A DNA stretch of 44,253 nucleotides, from the NCBI RefSeq assembly GCF_016427565.1, contig NZ_JAELXT010000034.1, positions 1 through 44,253 of the forward strand, read 5' to 3'. Within the stretch, counting starts at the first letter, position 1; the number at the start of each line of letters is the position of its first letter. Under the pieces are notes generated by a model, which was not told where the DNA came from, ran no database searches, and was given only the letters and a program-made list of their open reading frames with translations. Source of the DNA: Microvirga splendida. Lineage in GTDB: Bacteria > Pseudomonadota > Alphaproteobacteria > Rhizobiales > Beijerinckiaceae. Positions 26,601 to 34,749 of the stretch are shown in pieces. The position numbers and the translations under genes are program-made.

Positions 26601-26712
26601 CGCCGTCCAGGGGAGTGAGGGAGGCCCGGATGCCATAATGCTCCAGAAGCACATTCGCCCACCACGTTGCGCTGTCCGCCTGGACGGGACACATCGACGA
26701 TGCCTCCGGCAT
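23656..26712 (-). CDS. Phosphotransferase - M23 peptidase-like - class III aminotransferase fusion
   Basis: A 1018-residue three-domain protein. I take the ATG at 26712 (AAGGAA 6 nt before it) rather than upstream in-frame starts. Domain 1, residues 1-350, is an APH/choline-kinase-like phosphotransferase with the catalytic loop AIHNDINDYNMLVD near 207 and the metal site IIDFGDM. Domain 2, about 430-560, is M23/LytM-like with both zinc-ligand motifs intact: HIAVD near 439 and HVHFQL near 536, with YTLYGHL between. Domain 3, about 587-1018, is a class III PLP aminotransferase/phospho-lyase with the Lys in VVLGKPIGNGHPIG near 855 and VADEVQTGLGR before it. The third domain resembles ethanolamine-phosphate phospho-lyase-like proteins. 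Phosphorylation of a small amino alcohol or hydroxylated amino acid by domain 1 followed by lyase action by domain 3 would make sense, but this is inference. No signal peptide is seen. Confidence 0.88.
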   Translation of the reverse strand: MPEASSMCPVQADSATWWANVLLEHYGIRASLTPLDGEYDLNFAVHQEGRRTHVLKVMRPGCESSLIEVQCQALNHVAQHGPEVVVPRVVRPRDGSLFVSAPDRDGRERLVWLITNLPGRVYKQSNPQPLSLLREIGATLAAMDRALEGFAHPALGREIKWDLRRSGWIRGSIGLIDGADRQAIVERIVAEFEGGLLGCLTALPSTAIHNDINDYNMLVDAGTGEPRLSGIIDFGDMIDGPAVAELAIAGAYAVLGQERPIAALAALVAGYDSVRPLSDDELALIYPLVLTRLAVSVTNSAIVKRERPDDPYVTVSEQPAWNFLETSSGLPRDWVLSCLRVSCGRAGHPRADAVMGWIASRRGRFAPMFGRSLDGIPVMDLSVASPASPRNPFALDPDDLDDAVAEAMRGAEAGLGRYGEPRLIYTGPEFRKTPYAGSHRRTVHIAVDVFIDAGTEVRAPLDGIVHAVELRTAPLDYGGVAVLEHATPEGDRFYTLYGHLAADVVTRLSPGQTVAAGEVIALIGDRAENGGWTPHVHFQLGLTTLGRGADWPGVADPDEAAEWMELFPNGAALLNLADEATAAVTIDSGEILTQRKKRFAGNLKLSYRAPLTLLRGYRQFLFDQHGRTYLDGYNNVPHVGHCHPRIVAAAERQNRLLNTNTRYLHPAQVAYAEALTSRLPDELSICFFVNSGSEANELALRLARAHTGAIDTIVMEAGYHGNTNTAIDISPYKFDGPGGRGAPDWVEVVPVADSYRGPYKGSDPEAGRKYADHVRAAVERIHARDRRVAAFICEIFPSVGGQLIPPPGYYGHAYEAVRSAGGVCIADEVQTGLGRIGTHQWGFETQGVVPDIVVLGKPIGNGHPIGAVITTPAIAASFANGMEFFSTFGGSTLACVIGHEVLRVVDDEGLQAQALDVGTFMLDGLRGLQDESAIIGDVRGSGLFIGVELVRDHDNLEPAQKEALYIVNRLREHQILIGTDGPFDNVLKIRPPLCFTREDASHLLHRLAAVLREEPCRL

Positions 26713-27179
26713 GTTCATTTCCTTCTTTGCGATCCTGCTCGCAGGTCCGACATCCTCGCCGGCGCGGGCCGAGTTCTCAGATGTGACATGGTCGGAGCAC
26801 ATTAGTCCCCTCCCAGGCGGCGGTCGCCAAGCAGGATTCGCCGACGGGCCGTCACTTTGCTCAACTCGACCGCCATTATGTCGGACGAGTTCGACCCGAA
26901 ATCGACATCACCACGAGGCGATGGACCGCGGCTTGGCCCACCCCGCTTGAGGTGAACACAGTTTTCGTGAACATCCCGGACATGATCCCGGTGTGAGCCG
27001 GGCGCGGGAATCGCCGAGGGAAAGTCTGTACTGGGTCACAAGGAGGAGATCGACGCTAGGCGAAGAAGGTCCAGCTTACCTCGTTTAAGCCGACGAAGAC
27101 TTTCGGAGAAATACCCAGTCTGGTTTTATCGGCAGAACGGCCAAGATTCATTGTGGGGCTTCATGTCAGGAGCACTGCA
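26713..27179. other. Intergenic region upstream of the fusion gene and the recombinase
   Basis: About 467 bp between two divergent genes. No gene, tRNA or clear repeat was recognised. It should contain both promoters. No integration-site duplication was found beside the recombinase. Confidence 0.4.
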
Positions 27180-27812
27180 ATGCAAGACGGTATCGCTGCC
27201 CATCCCTGCCGAACCAACTCCGCTTGGAACCGGGGCAAGCTAATCGGACCCAAGCCGCCTCTCAAAGCTAAAGAGATCTGGTCCATTCGGGTCAGGCTCC
27301 AGCTTGCTCATCTCATCCGGGATTTGGCTCTGTTCAACTTGGCCCCCGACAGCAAGCTGCGAGCCTGTGACCTCGTCACACTCCGCGTCGATGACGTGGC
27401 CCTCAATGGACGGGTGCGATCCCGCGCCACTGTCATGCAGCGGAAGACCGGCCGTCTCGTTCAGTTCGAGGTTACAGAGCAAACCCGGGAGGCTGTGGCG
27501 CGCTGGCTGGAGAAGAAGGACTTGCACAAGGGCGAGCCGCTGTTTCCGAGCCGGATCAATCGAGCGAGGCCCATGACGACGCGTCAGTACACTCGCTTGC
27601 TGGCATCCTGGCTTCGCGCGATCGGCCTTGATCCCCTCGCCTACGGCACTCACTCCCTTCGGCGCACCAAAGCGTCAATGATCTACCGGAGAACAGGCAA
27701 TCTCCGGGCCGTGCAGCTCCTTTTGGGTCACACCCAGATCGAGAGCACTGTTCGGTATCTGGGGATTGATATCGACGATGCCCTTCTGGTTGCGGAACAG
27801 GTTGAGATCTGA
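27180..27812 (+). CDS. Short tyrosine recombinase (integrase catalytic domain)
   Basis: A 210-residue phage-type integrase consisting almost only of the catalytic domain. AGGAG lies 7 nt before the chosen ATG. Catalytic residues visible: Arg in SKLRACDLVTLRVDD, the HxxR in THSLRRTKAS, His in LLLGHTQIEST and the nucleophile Tyr in VRYLGIDIDD. An N-terminal core-binding (SAM-like) domain is missing, since the protein begins only about 45 residues before the first Arg box. Similar stand-alone short integrases are common in Methylobacteriaceae and are often adrift from any element. No attachment site or cargo boundary was recognised here. Confidence 0.87.
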   Translation: MQDGIAAHPCRTNSAWNRGKLIGPKPPLKAKEIWSIRVRLQLAHLIRDLALFNLAPDSKLRACDLVTLRVDDVALNGRVRSRATVMQRKTGRLVQFEVTEQTREAVARWLEKKDLHKGEPLFPSRINRARPMTTRQYTRLLASWLRAIGLDPLAYGTHSLRRTKASMIYRRTGNLRAVQLLLGHTQIESTVRYLGIDIDDALLVAEQVEI

Positions 27813-28060
27813 CCGCCTGGGGCGGCCCGCCATCGAGCCGCCTCAGAGCCTAAAGCCTGTTACGGGGCAAGTTCCGGACCTGAGGCTCAAGCAGCCACAA
27901 GGCAAACGACCGGCGGGTGCCAAGAAGAGACATTGTATCCCATATAAGTATGGCATTCAGCCCCTATATTGATTGCTCCATGTTCATCTCAGTTACACCG
28001 ATCTAATACTTTCACCCAAACAACGCCTACGCGGCGCTAACCTCATATGTGTGGGACCCT

Positions 28061-29473
28061 TTAATTGATTTTATGCAACATCATTCCTGCTCGGGCAGTA
28101 GCGAGGCCGGCCACGCGACCCAAGGCGACGGCTGAAAGAAGTCCGTTTCCGGATAGATAGCCTTCCGCCTTGGAACCTGAGACGCCGCAGGCTGCTCCGC
28201 CGACAGCAAAGAGGTTGGGCAGCGCCGTTCCGTCCTCGCGCATGACACGGGCGTTGCCGTCGATCACAAGCCCACCCTGGGTGTGGAACAGCGCTCCGGT
28301 GACTCTCACGGCATGAAACGGGGACTGCAGAGGTGGCGCGCCGACGAAGTTGCGCCCGAAGTGGTCCAACCCGCCAGCCAGCTTCAGCCCATCAACCTGG
28401 TCGAAAGTTGACTTGAGGCTATCAACAGGGAGGCTCGTCTGCCTCGCGAGACCCTCGACGGCTTCCGCTGTCAGAATGGCCCCGAGCGCTTCTGCCTGAC
28501 GGAAATCCTCGAACTGTCGGGCAATGCCGGCGATGCGCGCATCGAAAATTGTCCAGGCAAGTCCTTCCGGTTGCCGCAGCACGACAGCCGCCTGCTCAGA
28601 ATAACCGTGGCTTTCGTCGGAGAAGCGCTCGCCGCGCAGGTTCACCTGAAACCCGCCCTCCGTGATCGTCGCCCATGTGATGAGAATGCCATGGGGATGC
28701 GCGACCGACCCATGCCCCTGGTGACCCGACAGGTTCCGCGTGGCAGCCCCCAGCGCTTGTCCCCAGAGCAGGGCATCACCCTGATTGCCCTCGTGGCCGA
28801 AGTAGAGCGCGTTGCCGAGTTCCGGAATGTGGCGCTGCACGAGATCCTTGTTACCGCCATAACCATTGCAGGCAAGGATGAGCATCACGCACCCGATCCT
28901 CTCCTTTGTGCCGTCAGGGCGCTCGACCTCCACTCCCACAACGCGGCCGTCCAGTTCTGCGAACAAGGACGTAACACGGGCATCGCAGAGGATATTGACG
29001 CCCGCCCGGTCTGCCGCCTCGCGCAGACGGTCGACCAATTCCGTACCGGACCGGGTCGGCAGGCCGTGCATCCGGCAGACAGAATGTCCCGGATAGCGAA
29101 AATTCTCGATCACGGAAAATGGCAGATCGTGATGATCCGCAAGCCATTCGAGTGTCGGCCCGATCGCCTTGGTCACCGTATCCAAGAGCATGGGATCCGG
29201 CTCGCCGCTCGCCTTGGCTGCGATATCGCGTCCGAACAGCTCCGGGCTGTCGACGATCCTGGCCGCTTTCTGCCACCGGGTGCCGGGAGCGGGGATCAAT
29301 CCGGCCGAGAGAGCCGTCGAGCCGCGCGGCACGGCATTACGTTCGAGAACCAGGACATCCTGTCTGACCTCACAGGCCGACAGCGCTGCGACGAGGCCCG
29401 CCGCGCCAGCACCAATAATGACAACCGGAACCTTCACGTCGAAGGCAATCCCCTCCGCCGAAAGAATGCTCAT
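28061..29473 (-). CDS. FAD-dependent oxidoreductase (fumarate reductase / ketosteroid dehydrogenase-like)
   Basis: A 470-residue flavoprotein of the FAD_binding_2 family. The dinucleotide site is VVIIGAGAAGLVAALSA near residue 18, with the ribose Glu in LVLERN. The C-terminal FAD motif is NLFAVGGAACGVSGSKAEGYLS cut here to its core GGAACGVSG followed by LSGNGLLSA. The central cap includes GYGGNKDLV and HPHGILITW. Relatives include fumarate reductases, tricarballylate dehydrogenase and 3-ketosteroid dehydrogenase; it would act on a C-C bond next to a carbonyl or carboxylate. The frame extends to 29578, but the ATG at 29473 overlaps the previous gene's stop as ATGA. It is the last gene of the 12-gene catabolic operon. 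The exact substrate is unknown. Confidence 0.85.
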   Translation of the reverse strand: MSILSAEGIAFDVKVPVVIIGAGAAGLVAALSACEVRQDVLVLERNAVPRGSTALSAGLIPAPGTRWQKAARIVDSPELFGRDIAAKASGEPDPMLLDTVTKAIGPTLEWLADHHDLPFSVIENFRYPGHSVCRMHGLPTRSGTELVDRLREAADRAGVNILCDARVTSLFAELDGRVVGVEVERPDGTKERIGCVMLILACNGYGGNKDLVQRHIPELGNALYFGHEGNQGDALLWGQALGAATRNLSGHQGHGSVAHPHGILITWATITEGGFQVNLRGERFSDESHGYSEQAAVVLRQPEGLAWTIFDARIAGIARQFEDFRQAEALGAILTAEAVEGLARQTSLPVDSLKSTFDQVDGLKLAGGLDHFGRNFVGAPPLQSPFHAVRVTGALFHTQGGLVIDGNARVMREDGTALPNLFAVGGAACGVSGSKAEGYLSGNGLLSAVALGRVAGLATARAGMMLHKIN

Positions 29474-30084
29474 GCGTCTTCGATCTCTCTCATGACCTCG
29501 GAAATGGAAGCGACACGGCAGACTGGCCGCAAGGCATCGATGGCCGTGGCCTGCACGGCAGGTGAGAAAGCCGCGCACCCGTCTTCGAGCACAACGGTGT
29601 CGAAGTCGCGCACATGCGCATCACGCACGGTCGATGCGACGCCACCATTGGTGACGATGCCGCAGACGAGAAGCCGCTCGATGCCGCACTTGCGCAGCAC
29701 CCATTCGAGCCTGGTCATGTAGAAGGCCGAATAGGCGATCTTCTCGACGGTCAGATCGGCCGGCTGCAGGACATCCACGAGCTCATGCCCCCAGGCGCCA
29801 GGTTGGAAGTCTCCCTTCGTGAGGAAGGGCCGAAGCTGCTTGAGATGAGGCGAGATCAGCGGTTCGCCGCCTTTTGCCGGCACCAGGGTGAACTGCGTCG
29901 AGGCGACATAACCGCCCTTAGCGCGCAACAGGTCAGCCAGTGGCTTCACTCGTTCTGGAAGGGCTGTGATTTCCGGCGCTCCCTGCCCCGCCCGCCCATA
30001 GGCGCCCTCCGGATGGAGGAAGTCGTTCTGAAGATCGACGATGAGGAGCGCCGTGCGCTCCACCGGGATGGCGGCTTCGCTCAT
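29470..30084 (-). CDS. Isochorismatase-like amidohydrolase, nucleophile position Gly
   Basis: A 204-residue member of the isochorismatase/cysteine hydrolase superfamily, which includes N-carbamoylsarcosine amidase, maleamate amidohydrolase, nicotinamidase and true isochorismatase. The catalytic Asp is in LLIVDLQNDFLHP, and the Lys is probably in FLTKGDFQP. The segment that normally carries the nucleophile (TNxCVxxT) reads VCGIVTNGGVAST, with Gly in place of Cys. True isochorismatases also lack this Cys. A Cys is present a few residues earlier (LLVCGIV), but this is not the usual nucleophile site. The gene overlaps both neighbours by ATGA. In context an amide-opening step after the Hyu enzymes is plausible, but the missing Cys makes it uncertain. 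Confidence 0.87.
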   Translation of the reverse strand: MSEAAIPVERTALLIVDLQNDFLHPEGAYGRAGQGAPEITALPERVKPLADLLRAKGGYVASTQFTLVPAKGGEPLISPHLKQLRPFLTKGDFQPGAWGHELVDVLQPADLTVEKIAYSAFYMTRLEWVLRKCGIERLLVCGIVTNGGVASTVRDAHVRDFDTVVLEDGCAAFSPAVQATAIDALRPVCRVASISEVMREIEDA

Positions 30085-32144
30085 ATGGCGCGCTCCACGA
30101 TAATGTTGCCGAAATCGTCCACCCGCGCGACGAGATCCGGATCGATGACGGTGGTCGCGTCAGGCTGCTCGAGAATGGCCGGCCCATGCACGACCGCGCC
30201 GACCGGAAGGTCGAGGCGCGCATAGATCGCGGTGTCATGCCAGTCGCCGTCGAACCAGACCGGCCGGCCGCCGAGCCGTGCCGTCTCCAGGCTCGCGGAA
30301 GCCTCGGGCGCGAGCGCTGAGAGGTCGAAATGAGGCCTGCGTCCCACGGCGGCCGTGCGCAGGTTGACGATCTTGGCCGGCACACCCGGCAGGAGGCGGC
30401 TGAACGAGGCTTGGTAGGCGCGCTCGAAAGCCTCCCGGACGATGAACGCAGTAGTTCCGGTCGTTCCATTCTGGAGCGAGACGGGAAGCGGAACGCTGAC
30501 TGTGTGGGTCTGGCCGACATAATGCATGTCGAGTTCGAACAGGATGTCGATCCGCTCGACCGAAAGGCCGGCCTCCTCCACAACCGCTCGAGAGGCTTCC
30601 GCCTCCTCGACCATGCGCTGATCGAGAGCCGCGTCGTCGAGCTGGTCCAGAAGTAGGTTCACGGTCTGCACCTGATCGTGCCGGATATCCGCGATGACAC
30701 AGCCGAGCGCCGAGGTCACGCCCGGATAGCGCGGCACGAGCGCAGCCTTCAGGCCCACATCCTTGATCAATGCTCCCACATGCAGGGCTCCCCCGCCACC
30801 GAATGGCACGGCGGCAAAGCGACCGGGGTCATGTCCGCGCTCGATGGACACGAGGCGGATGGCGCCGGCCATCTTACCGTTTGCAACTCGCACGATGGCC
30901 TCTGCCGCCTGCATGGCATCGAGCCCGAGCGGCTCCGCCACGTGCTTGGCGATGGCAGCCTTCGCGGCCTCGACATCCAGACGTGCAAGCTTTCCGCCGA
31001 TGGGGCGCTCAGCATTGATGCGCCCCAGCACCACATTGGCGTCGGTGAGCGTCGGGCGCGTGTTGCCCTGCCCATAGGCCACCGGCCCAGGGCGCGATCC
31101 CGCGCTCTCCGGCCCGACCTGGAGCAGCCCACCCGCATCCACATGGGCGATCGAGCCTCCGCCCGCTCCGATCGTGGTGATCTCGATCATGGGCGTCCGG
31201 ATGACGAGACCGAAATCGATGGTGGTCTGCGCCGCAAGCGCCGTCTCGCCGTCGACCACGATCGATACGTCGAAGGAGGTTCCGCCGAGATCCCCTGTGA
31301 TCACGTCCGGAAAGCCCGCGGCTTTCGCGATAGCGGCTGAAGCAATCACGCCTGCCGCGGGGCCGGACAGAGCCGTGCGCACAGGCAGGCGCCGAGCCGT
31401 CGCGGTGGACATGACACCGCCGTTCGACTGAACGATGTGGAACTTGCCTGAGAACTTCTCTTGTGCCAGAGCCTGATTCAGCTTGCCGAGATAGCTGCCG
31501 ACCACCGGCTGAAGATAGGCGTTAAGCGCCGTCGTCGATGTGCGCTCGAACTCCCGGATTTCCGGCAGGATCTGAGCCGAGCACTCGATGTTCTCGTTCG
31601 GCCAGACCTCTCGGGCCGCGGCGAGGGCCTTCAGCTCGTTCGCGGGATTGGCATAAGCGTTGATGAAGACCATGGCGAGGGCCTCAGCGCCGCGCGCCAG
31701 CAATGTCCGGGCGATCTCCTTGACCTCGTCCGAATTGATTTCCTCCCGGATAGTTCCGTCCGCCATGGTGCGCTCGCCCACTTCGAGGCGCAGGTCACGG
31801 TCAACGACCGGAACGAAATCCCCCCAGAGCCCCCACGTGTTCCGGCGGTCGCGACGGCGCATCTCAAGCACATCCCGGAACCCGCGTGTGGTGATGAGGC
31901 CGATCCGAGCCCCCTTGCGCTCCAGCAGGGCATTGGTGCCCACTGTCGTGCCGTGCACGATGGAGCCGAGCTGTGCGAGAGGTCCGAAGGTCTTCAGGCC
32001 TTCGAGAAACCCGATGGCTTCGTCGCCGCGGTTCGACGGGACCTTTGCCGTGCGGAACCGGGCTGCATCCTCGTCGTAATAGAACAGGTCCGTGAATGTT
32101 CCGCCTACGTCCACGCCGACGATCTTTCCCACGACGGCGTTCAT
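30081..32144 (-). CDS. hyuA: Hydantoinase/oxoprolinase family protein, subunit A
   Basis: A 687-residue ATP-binding subunit of the HyuA family. The N-terminus carries the actin-like phosphate motif KIVGVDVGGTFTDLFYYD. Further family motifs are VHGTTVGTNALLERKGARIG, QSNGGVMSTATA, GPAAGVIASAAIAKAAG, GDLGGTSFDVSIV and FGGGGALHVGALI. Partnered with HyuB it hydrolyses a cyclic amide or imide with ATP (N-methylhydantoinase, 5-oxoprolinase) or carboxylates a ketone (acetone carboxylase-like). The exact substrate cannot be read from sequence. Its ATG overlaps the HyuB stop as ATGA, and its stop overlaps the isochorismatase-like gene in the same way. Confidence 0.93.
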   Translation of the reverse strand: MNAVVGKIVGVDVGGTFTDLFYYDEDAARFRTAKVPSNRGDEAIGFLEGLKTFGPLAQLGSIVHGTTVGTNALLERKGARIGLITTRGFRDVLEMRRRDRRNTWGLWGDFVPVVDRDLRLEVGERTMADGTIREEINSDEVKEIARTLLARGAEALAMVFINAYANPANELKALAAAREVWPNENIECSAQILPEIREFERTSTTALNAYLQPVVGSYLGKLNQALAQEKFSGKFHIVQSNGGVMSTATARRLPVRTALSGPAAGVIASAAIAKAAGFPDVITGDLGGTSFDVSIVVDGETALAAQTTIDFGLVIRTPMIEITTIGAGGGSIAHVDAGGLLQVGPESAGSRPGPVAYGQGNTRPTLTDANVVLGRINAERPIGGKLARLDVEAAKAAIAKHVAEPLGLDAMQAAEAIVRVANGKMAGAIRLVSIERGHDPGRFAAVPFGGGGALHVGALIKDVGLKAALVPRYPGVTSALGCVIADIRHDQVQTVNLLLDQLDDAALDQRMVEEAEASRAVVEEAGLSVERIDILFELDMHYVGQTHTVSVPLPVSLQNGTTGTTAFIVREAFERAYQASFSRLLPGVPAKIVNLRTAAVGRRPHFDLSALAPEASASLETARLGGRPVWFDGDWHDTAIYARLDLPVGAVVHGPAILEQPDATTVIDPDLVARVDDFGNIIVERAI

Positions 32145-33874
32145 GCGGCCGCTCCCTTTCTCAGAGCGATGGTCGCGCTCTCGTCCACTTCGCCATTCTC
32201 CGTCACCACGACGCCGTAATCCCGCGCCGCCGTCTCGGCACTGACGTAGCCCAGCCGCACGTCACGGGCGACGCGCTGCGGGTCACGCTCCAGAGGATTG
32301 CCCCACCCGCCCCCACCGGGCGATTCCAGGCGCACGCGCTGTCCTGCCCGGATCTTCACGTTTGCCACCTTGGAAGCCATGGGCGGCGACTGCTCGCCCT
32401 CATCCGACTGCCAGAAGAACTGGTTCAAAGACGCGGGCAGACCACCAGCCACGCCGAACGGCGCGAACCTTCCGCGCTCGCCGAGGAGGAACACATCCGC
32501 ATCCGTCAAGGACTCGATCTCGTAGATCGCGCCGACACCGCCGCGATGGATCCCCGCTCCCGCGGAATCCGGCCGCAGCGCCCATTGGGTGAACATCACC
32601 GGATAGGCGGCCTCCAAGATTTCCGCCGGCGGGATCGTTGCCGTCGAAATCGGATTGTTGGCATGGTTCAGGCCATCGCTCTCCGGGTTGCCGCCGAGGC
32701 CTCCGCCGAAGAACGAGAACATCACCCAGCGCGATCCATCAGCGCGGTGCCCCGCCAGCGACAGAGCATTGATGGTGCCGAACGGCCCGGCCGTCGCACG
32801 ACTCGGATCGGCCTTGGCCAGAGCACCGAAGACGACGCCGATGACACGAAGGATCGTCTCCGTATATCCCCCAACGGGCTTCGGCGCTTTGGCGCCGAGG
32901 AGCGTCGTGCTTGGAATGACGAAGGTGATCGGCCGCAGGCAGCCAGCGTTGGCCGGAACGTCGGTGAAGACGTGCTTGAGAGCCACATAGCAACAGGCAA
33001 CCGCCGTGGAATAGGCGATGTTGAGTGGTCCGGCGCAGGGCGCGGAGGAGCGTGAGAAATCCAGAACCATGGAATCGCCTGAGACGGTCAGGTCCAGGGC
33101 AATCGTGAGCCGCTGATCAGTGATGCCATCGTTGTCGAGGTAATCCTCGAACGGATAGATGCCATCCGGCAGCGCACTGACGGCGGCGCGCATCATCGCC
33201 TCCGCGCGATCCGAAAAGGCGTCGAAAGCCGTGGCGACGACCGCATCGCCATATTCGTCGAGAAGTTCCGTCAGACGGCGCTCGCCGAGATCGAGAGCAT
33301 TAAGCTGGCCGTTGAGATCGCCAAAATTCGACACCGGCACGCGGGCATTTGCCGAGAGGATCGCCAGGATGTCCTCGTTCATCACCCCTGCCCGGATGAA
33401 CCTGACGGGCGGAAAGCGTACGCCTTCCTGGAAGCTTTCGGTCGCCTGCGCGTTGAAACCGCCCGGCACGTTGCCGCCGATATCGAGCCAATGGCCGACG
33501 GAAGCGAGCCAGCAATAGAGCTTGCCCTCCCGGAAGATCGGCCGCACGAGGCGGAAATCGTTCAGATGCGTACCGCCGTCATAGGGATCGTTGAACAGGA
33601 AGGTATCGCCTGGCTCCAGTCCCCCTTCCCTCTCGACCTTGTCGATCACGGCCTTCACCGCAAACGCCATTGCACCGACGAAGATGGGCAGCCCATTCGT
33701 CCCCTGAACGAGGGTCGCTCCAGTGACGGGATGGTAAAGCCCATGGCAGGCGTCGCGGGCCTCCGCAATTATCGGGTTGAATGCGGAGCGATAGAGGGTC
33801 GCGTCCATCTCGTCCGCGATCTGCTCGAGCCGCCCTTTCAGAACGGCCAGCGTAACGGGATCGATCGGGCTCAT
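32141..33874 (-). CDS. hyuB: Hydantoinase/oxoprolinase family protein, subunit B
   Basis: A 577-residue HyuB-type subunit. Recognisable parts are the opening DPVTLAVLKGRLEQIADEMD, LFNDPYDGGTHLNDFRLVRP, HWLDIGGNVPGGF, and the Gly-rich C-terminal SPGGGGWGNPLERDPQRVARD. Length is normal. It probably forms a heteromer with HyuA. The gene order here is HyuB before HyuA in the direction of transcription. Both ends overlap neighbours by 4 nt. Confidence 0.93.
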   Translation of the reverse strand: MSPIDPVTLAVLKGRLEQIADEMDATLYRSAFNPIIAEARDACHGLYHPVTGATLVQGTNGLPIFVGAMAFAVKAVIDKVEREGGLEPGDTFLFNDPYDGGTHLNDFRLVRPIFREGKLYCWLASVGHWLDIGGNVPGGFNAQATESFQEGVRFPPVRFIRAGVMNEDILAILSANARVPVSNFGDLNGQLNALDLGERRLTELLDEYGDAVVATAFDAFSDRAEAMMRAAVSALPDGIYPFEDYLDNDGITDQRLTIALDLTVSGDSMVLDFSRSSAPCAGPLNIAYSTAVACCYVALKHVFTDVPANAGCLRPITFVIPSTTLLGAKAPKPVGGYTETILRVIGVVFGALAKADPSRATAGPFGTINALSLAGHRADGSRWVMFSFFGGGLGGNPESDGLNHANNPISTATIPPAEILEAAYPVMFTQWALRPDSAGAGIHRGGVGAIYEIESLTDADVFLLGERGRFAPFGVAGGLPASLNQFFWQSDEGEQSPPMASKVANVKIRAGQRVRLESPGGGGWGNPLERDPQRVARDVRLGYVSAETAARDYGVVVTENGEVDESATIALRKGAAA

Positions 33875-34749
33875 TGGTCATTCTCCCGGTCGAAGGATTC
33901 GTAGCGCTCGCCGAGCGCCAGCATCTCAGGTGTACCGATGAGGCGGTTCAGCGCCGTAAAGTCGAACATGCGATCGCGGAAAGGCTCGTTGGTGCCGTGG
34001 GTTTGAAGCGAGCGGTAATAATCCTGCGCGGTTCGGGCCAGGGCACGCACGATCCCGCCCGGGAAGATCACGAGACGGAAGCCGAGTGTGCCGAGGTCAT
34101 GCGCCGATGACAGAGGCGTCTCCCCACCCTCGACCATGTTGGCGAGGAGCGGGCGCAACGAGCCGAGGGCGGACGTGACCGCGGCGAGCTGCTCGCGGGA
34201 CTTGGGAGCCTCCACGAACAGCACGTCGGCCCCCGCCTCGGCATAAAGCCGGGCCCGCTCGATCGCCGGTTCAAAGCCCTCAACGGCGACCGCATCGGTG
34301 CGGGCGACGATGATGGTTTCCGCGGTAGCGCGGGCATCAACGGCTGCCTTGATCTTGCCGGCCATCTCATCGGCAGTAATGATCGACTTATCCTGCAGGT
34401 GGCCACAGCGCTTGGGAAAGCTCTGGTCCTCAAGCTGGATTGCTGACGCGCCGGCCCGCTCGAAGATCCGCACTGTGCGCTGGACGTTGAGCGCATTGCC
34501 GTAGCCGTTATCCGCGTCCACCACGAGCGGGGTCGACACCCGGTCACGCACCAGCGCAATGGTCTCGGCGACTTCGCTCACGGACACCAAGCCGATATCG
34601 GGGCGCCCGAGGCGGGTATAGGCGATCGCTGCACCGGACAGGTAGAGCGCCTCGAAACCGGCCTCCGTTGCGATCGATGCGGTCAGCGGATCGTAGACAC
34701 CAGGCGCTACGACAACCTTGTTCTGAAGAAGCCGTTCTCTGAAATTCAT
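33871..34749 (-). CDS. Isocitrate lyase / PEP mutase superfamily C-C lyase
   Basis: A 292-residue TIM-barrel enzyme of the family containing methylisocitrate lyase, oxaloacetate decarboxylase and 2,3-dimethylmalate lyase. Motifs: VVAPGVYDPLTASIA near 12, the YLSGAA strand, VVDADNGYGNALNV near 76 with the Mg-binding Asp, IQLEDQSFPKRCGHL near 110 with the KRCGH catalytic-loop Cys, and ETIIVARTDA near 150. The Cys in KRCGH points to lyase rather than mutase or hydrolase activity. It likely cleaves a 2-hydroxy-3-substituted diacid to pyruvate or another oxo acid plus a smaller acid. It sits between the MmgE/PrpD and HyuB genes with ATGA overlaps on both sides. Confidence 0.9.
   Translation of the reverse strand: MNFRERLLQNKVVVAPGVYDPLTASIATEAGFEALYLSGAAIAYTRLGRPDIGLVSVSEVAETIALVRDRVSTPLVVDADNGYGNALNVQRTVRIFERAGASAIQLEDQSFPKRCGHLQDKSIITADEMAGKIKAAVDARATAETIIVARTDAVAVEGFEPAIERARLYAEAGADVLFVEAPKSREQLAAVTSALGSLRPLLANMVEGGETPLSSAHDLGTLGFRLVIFPGGIVRALARTAQDYYRSLQTHGTNEPFRDRMFDFTALNRLIGTPEMLALGERYESFDRENDQ

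Noticed and set aside
26713..27179. Possible genomic-island boundary with attachment site beside the recombinase
   Set aside because: I found no tRNA gene and no direct repeat pair flanking a block in this window.
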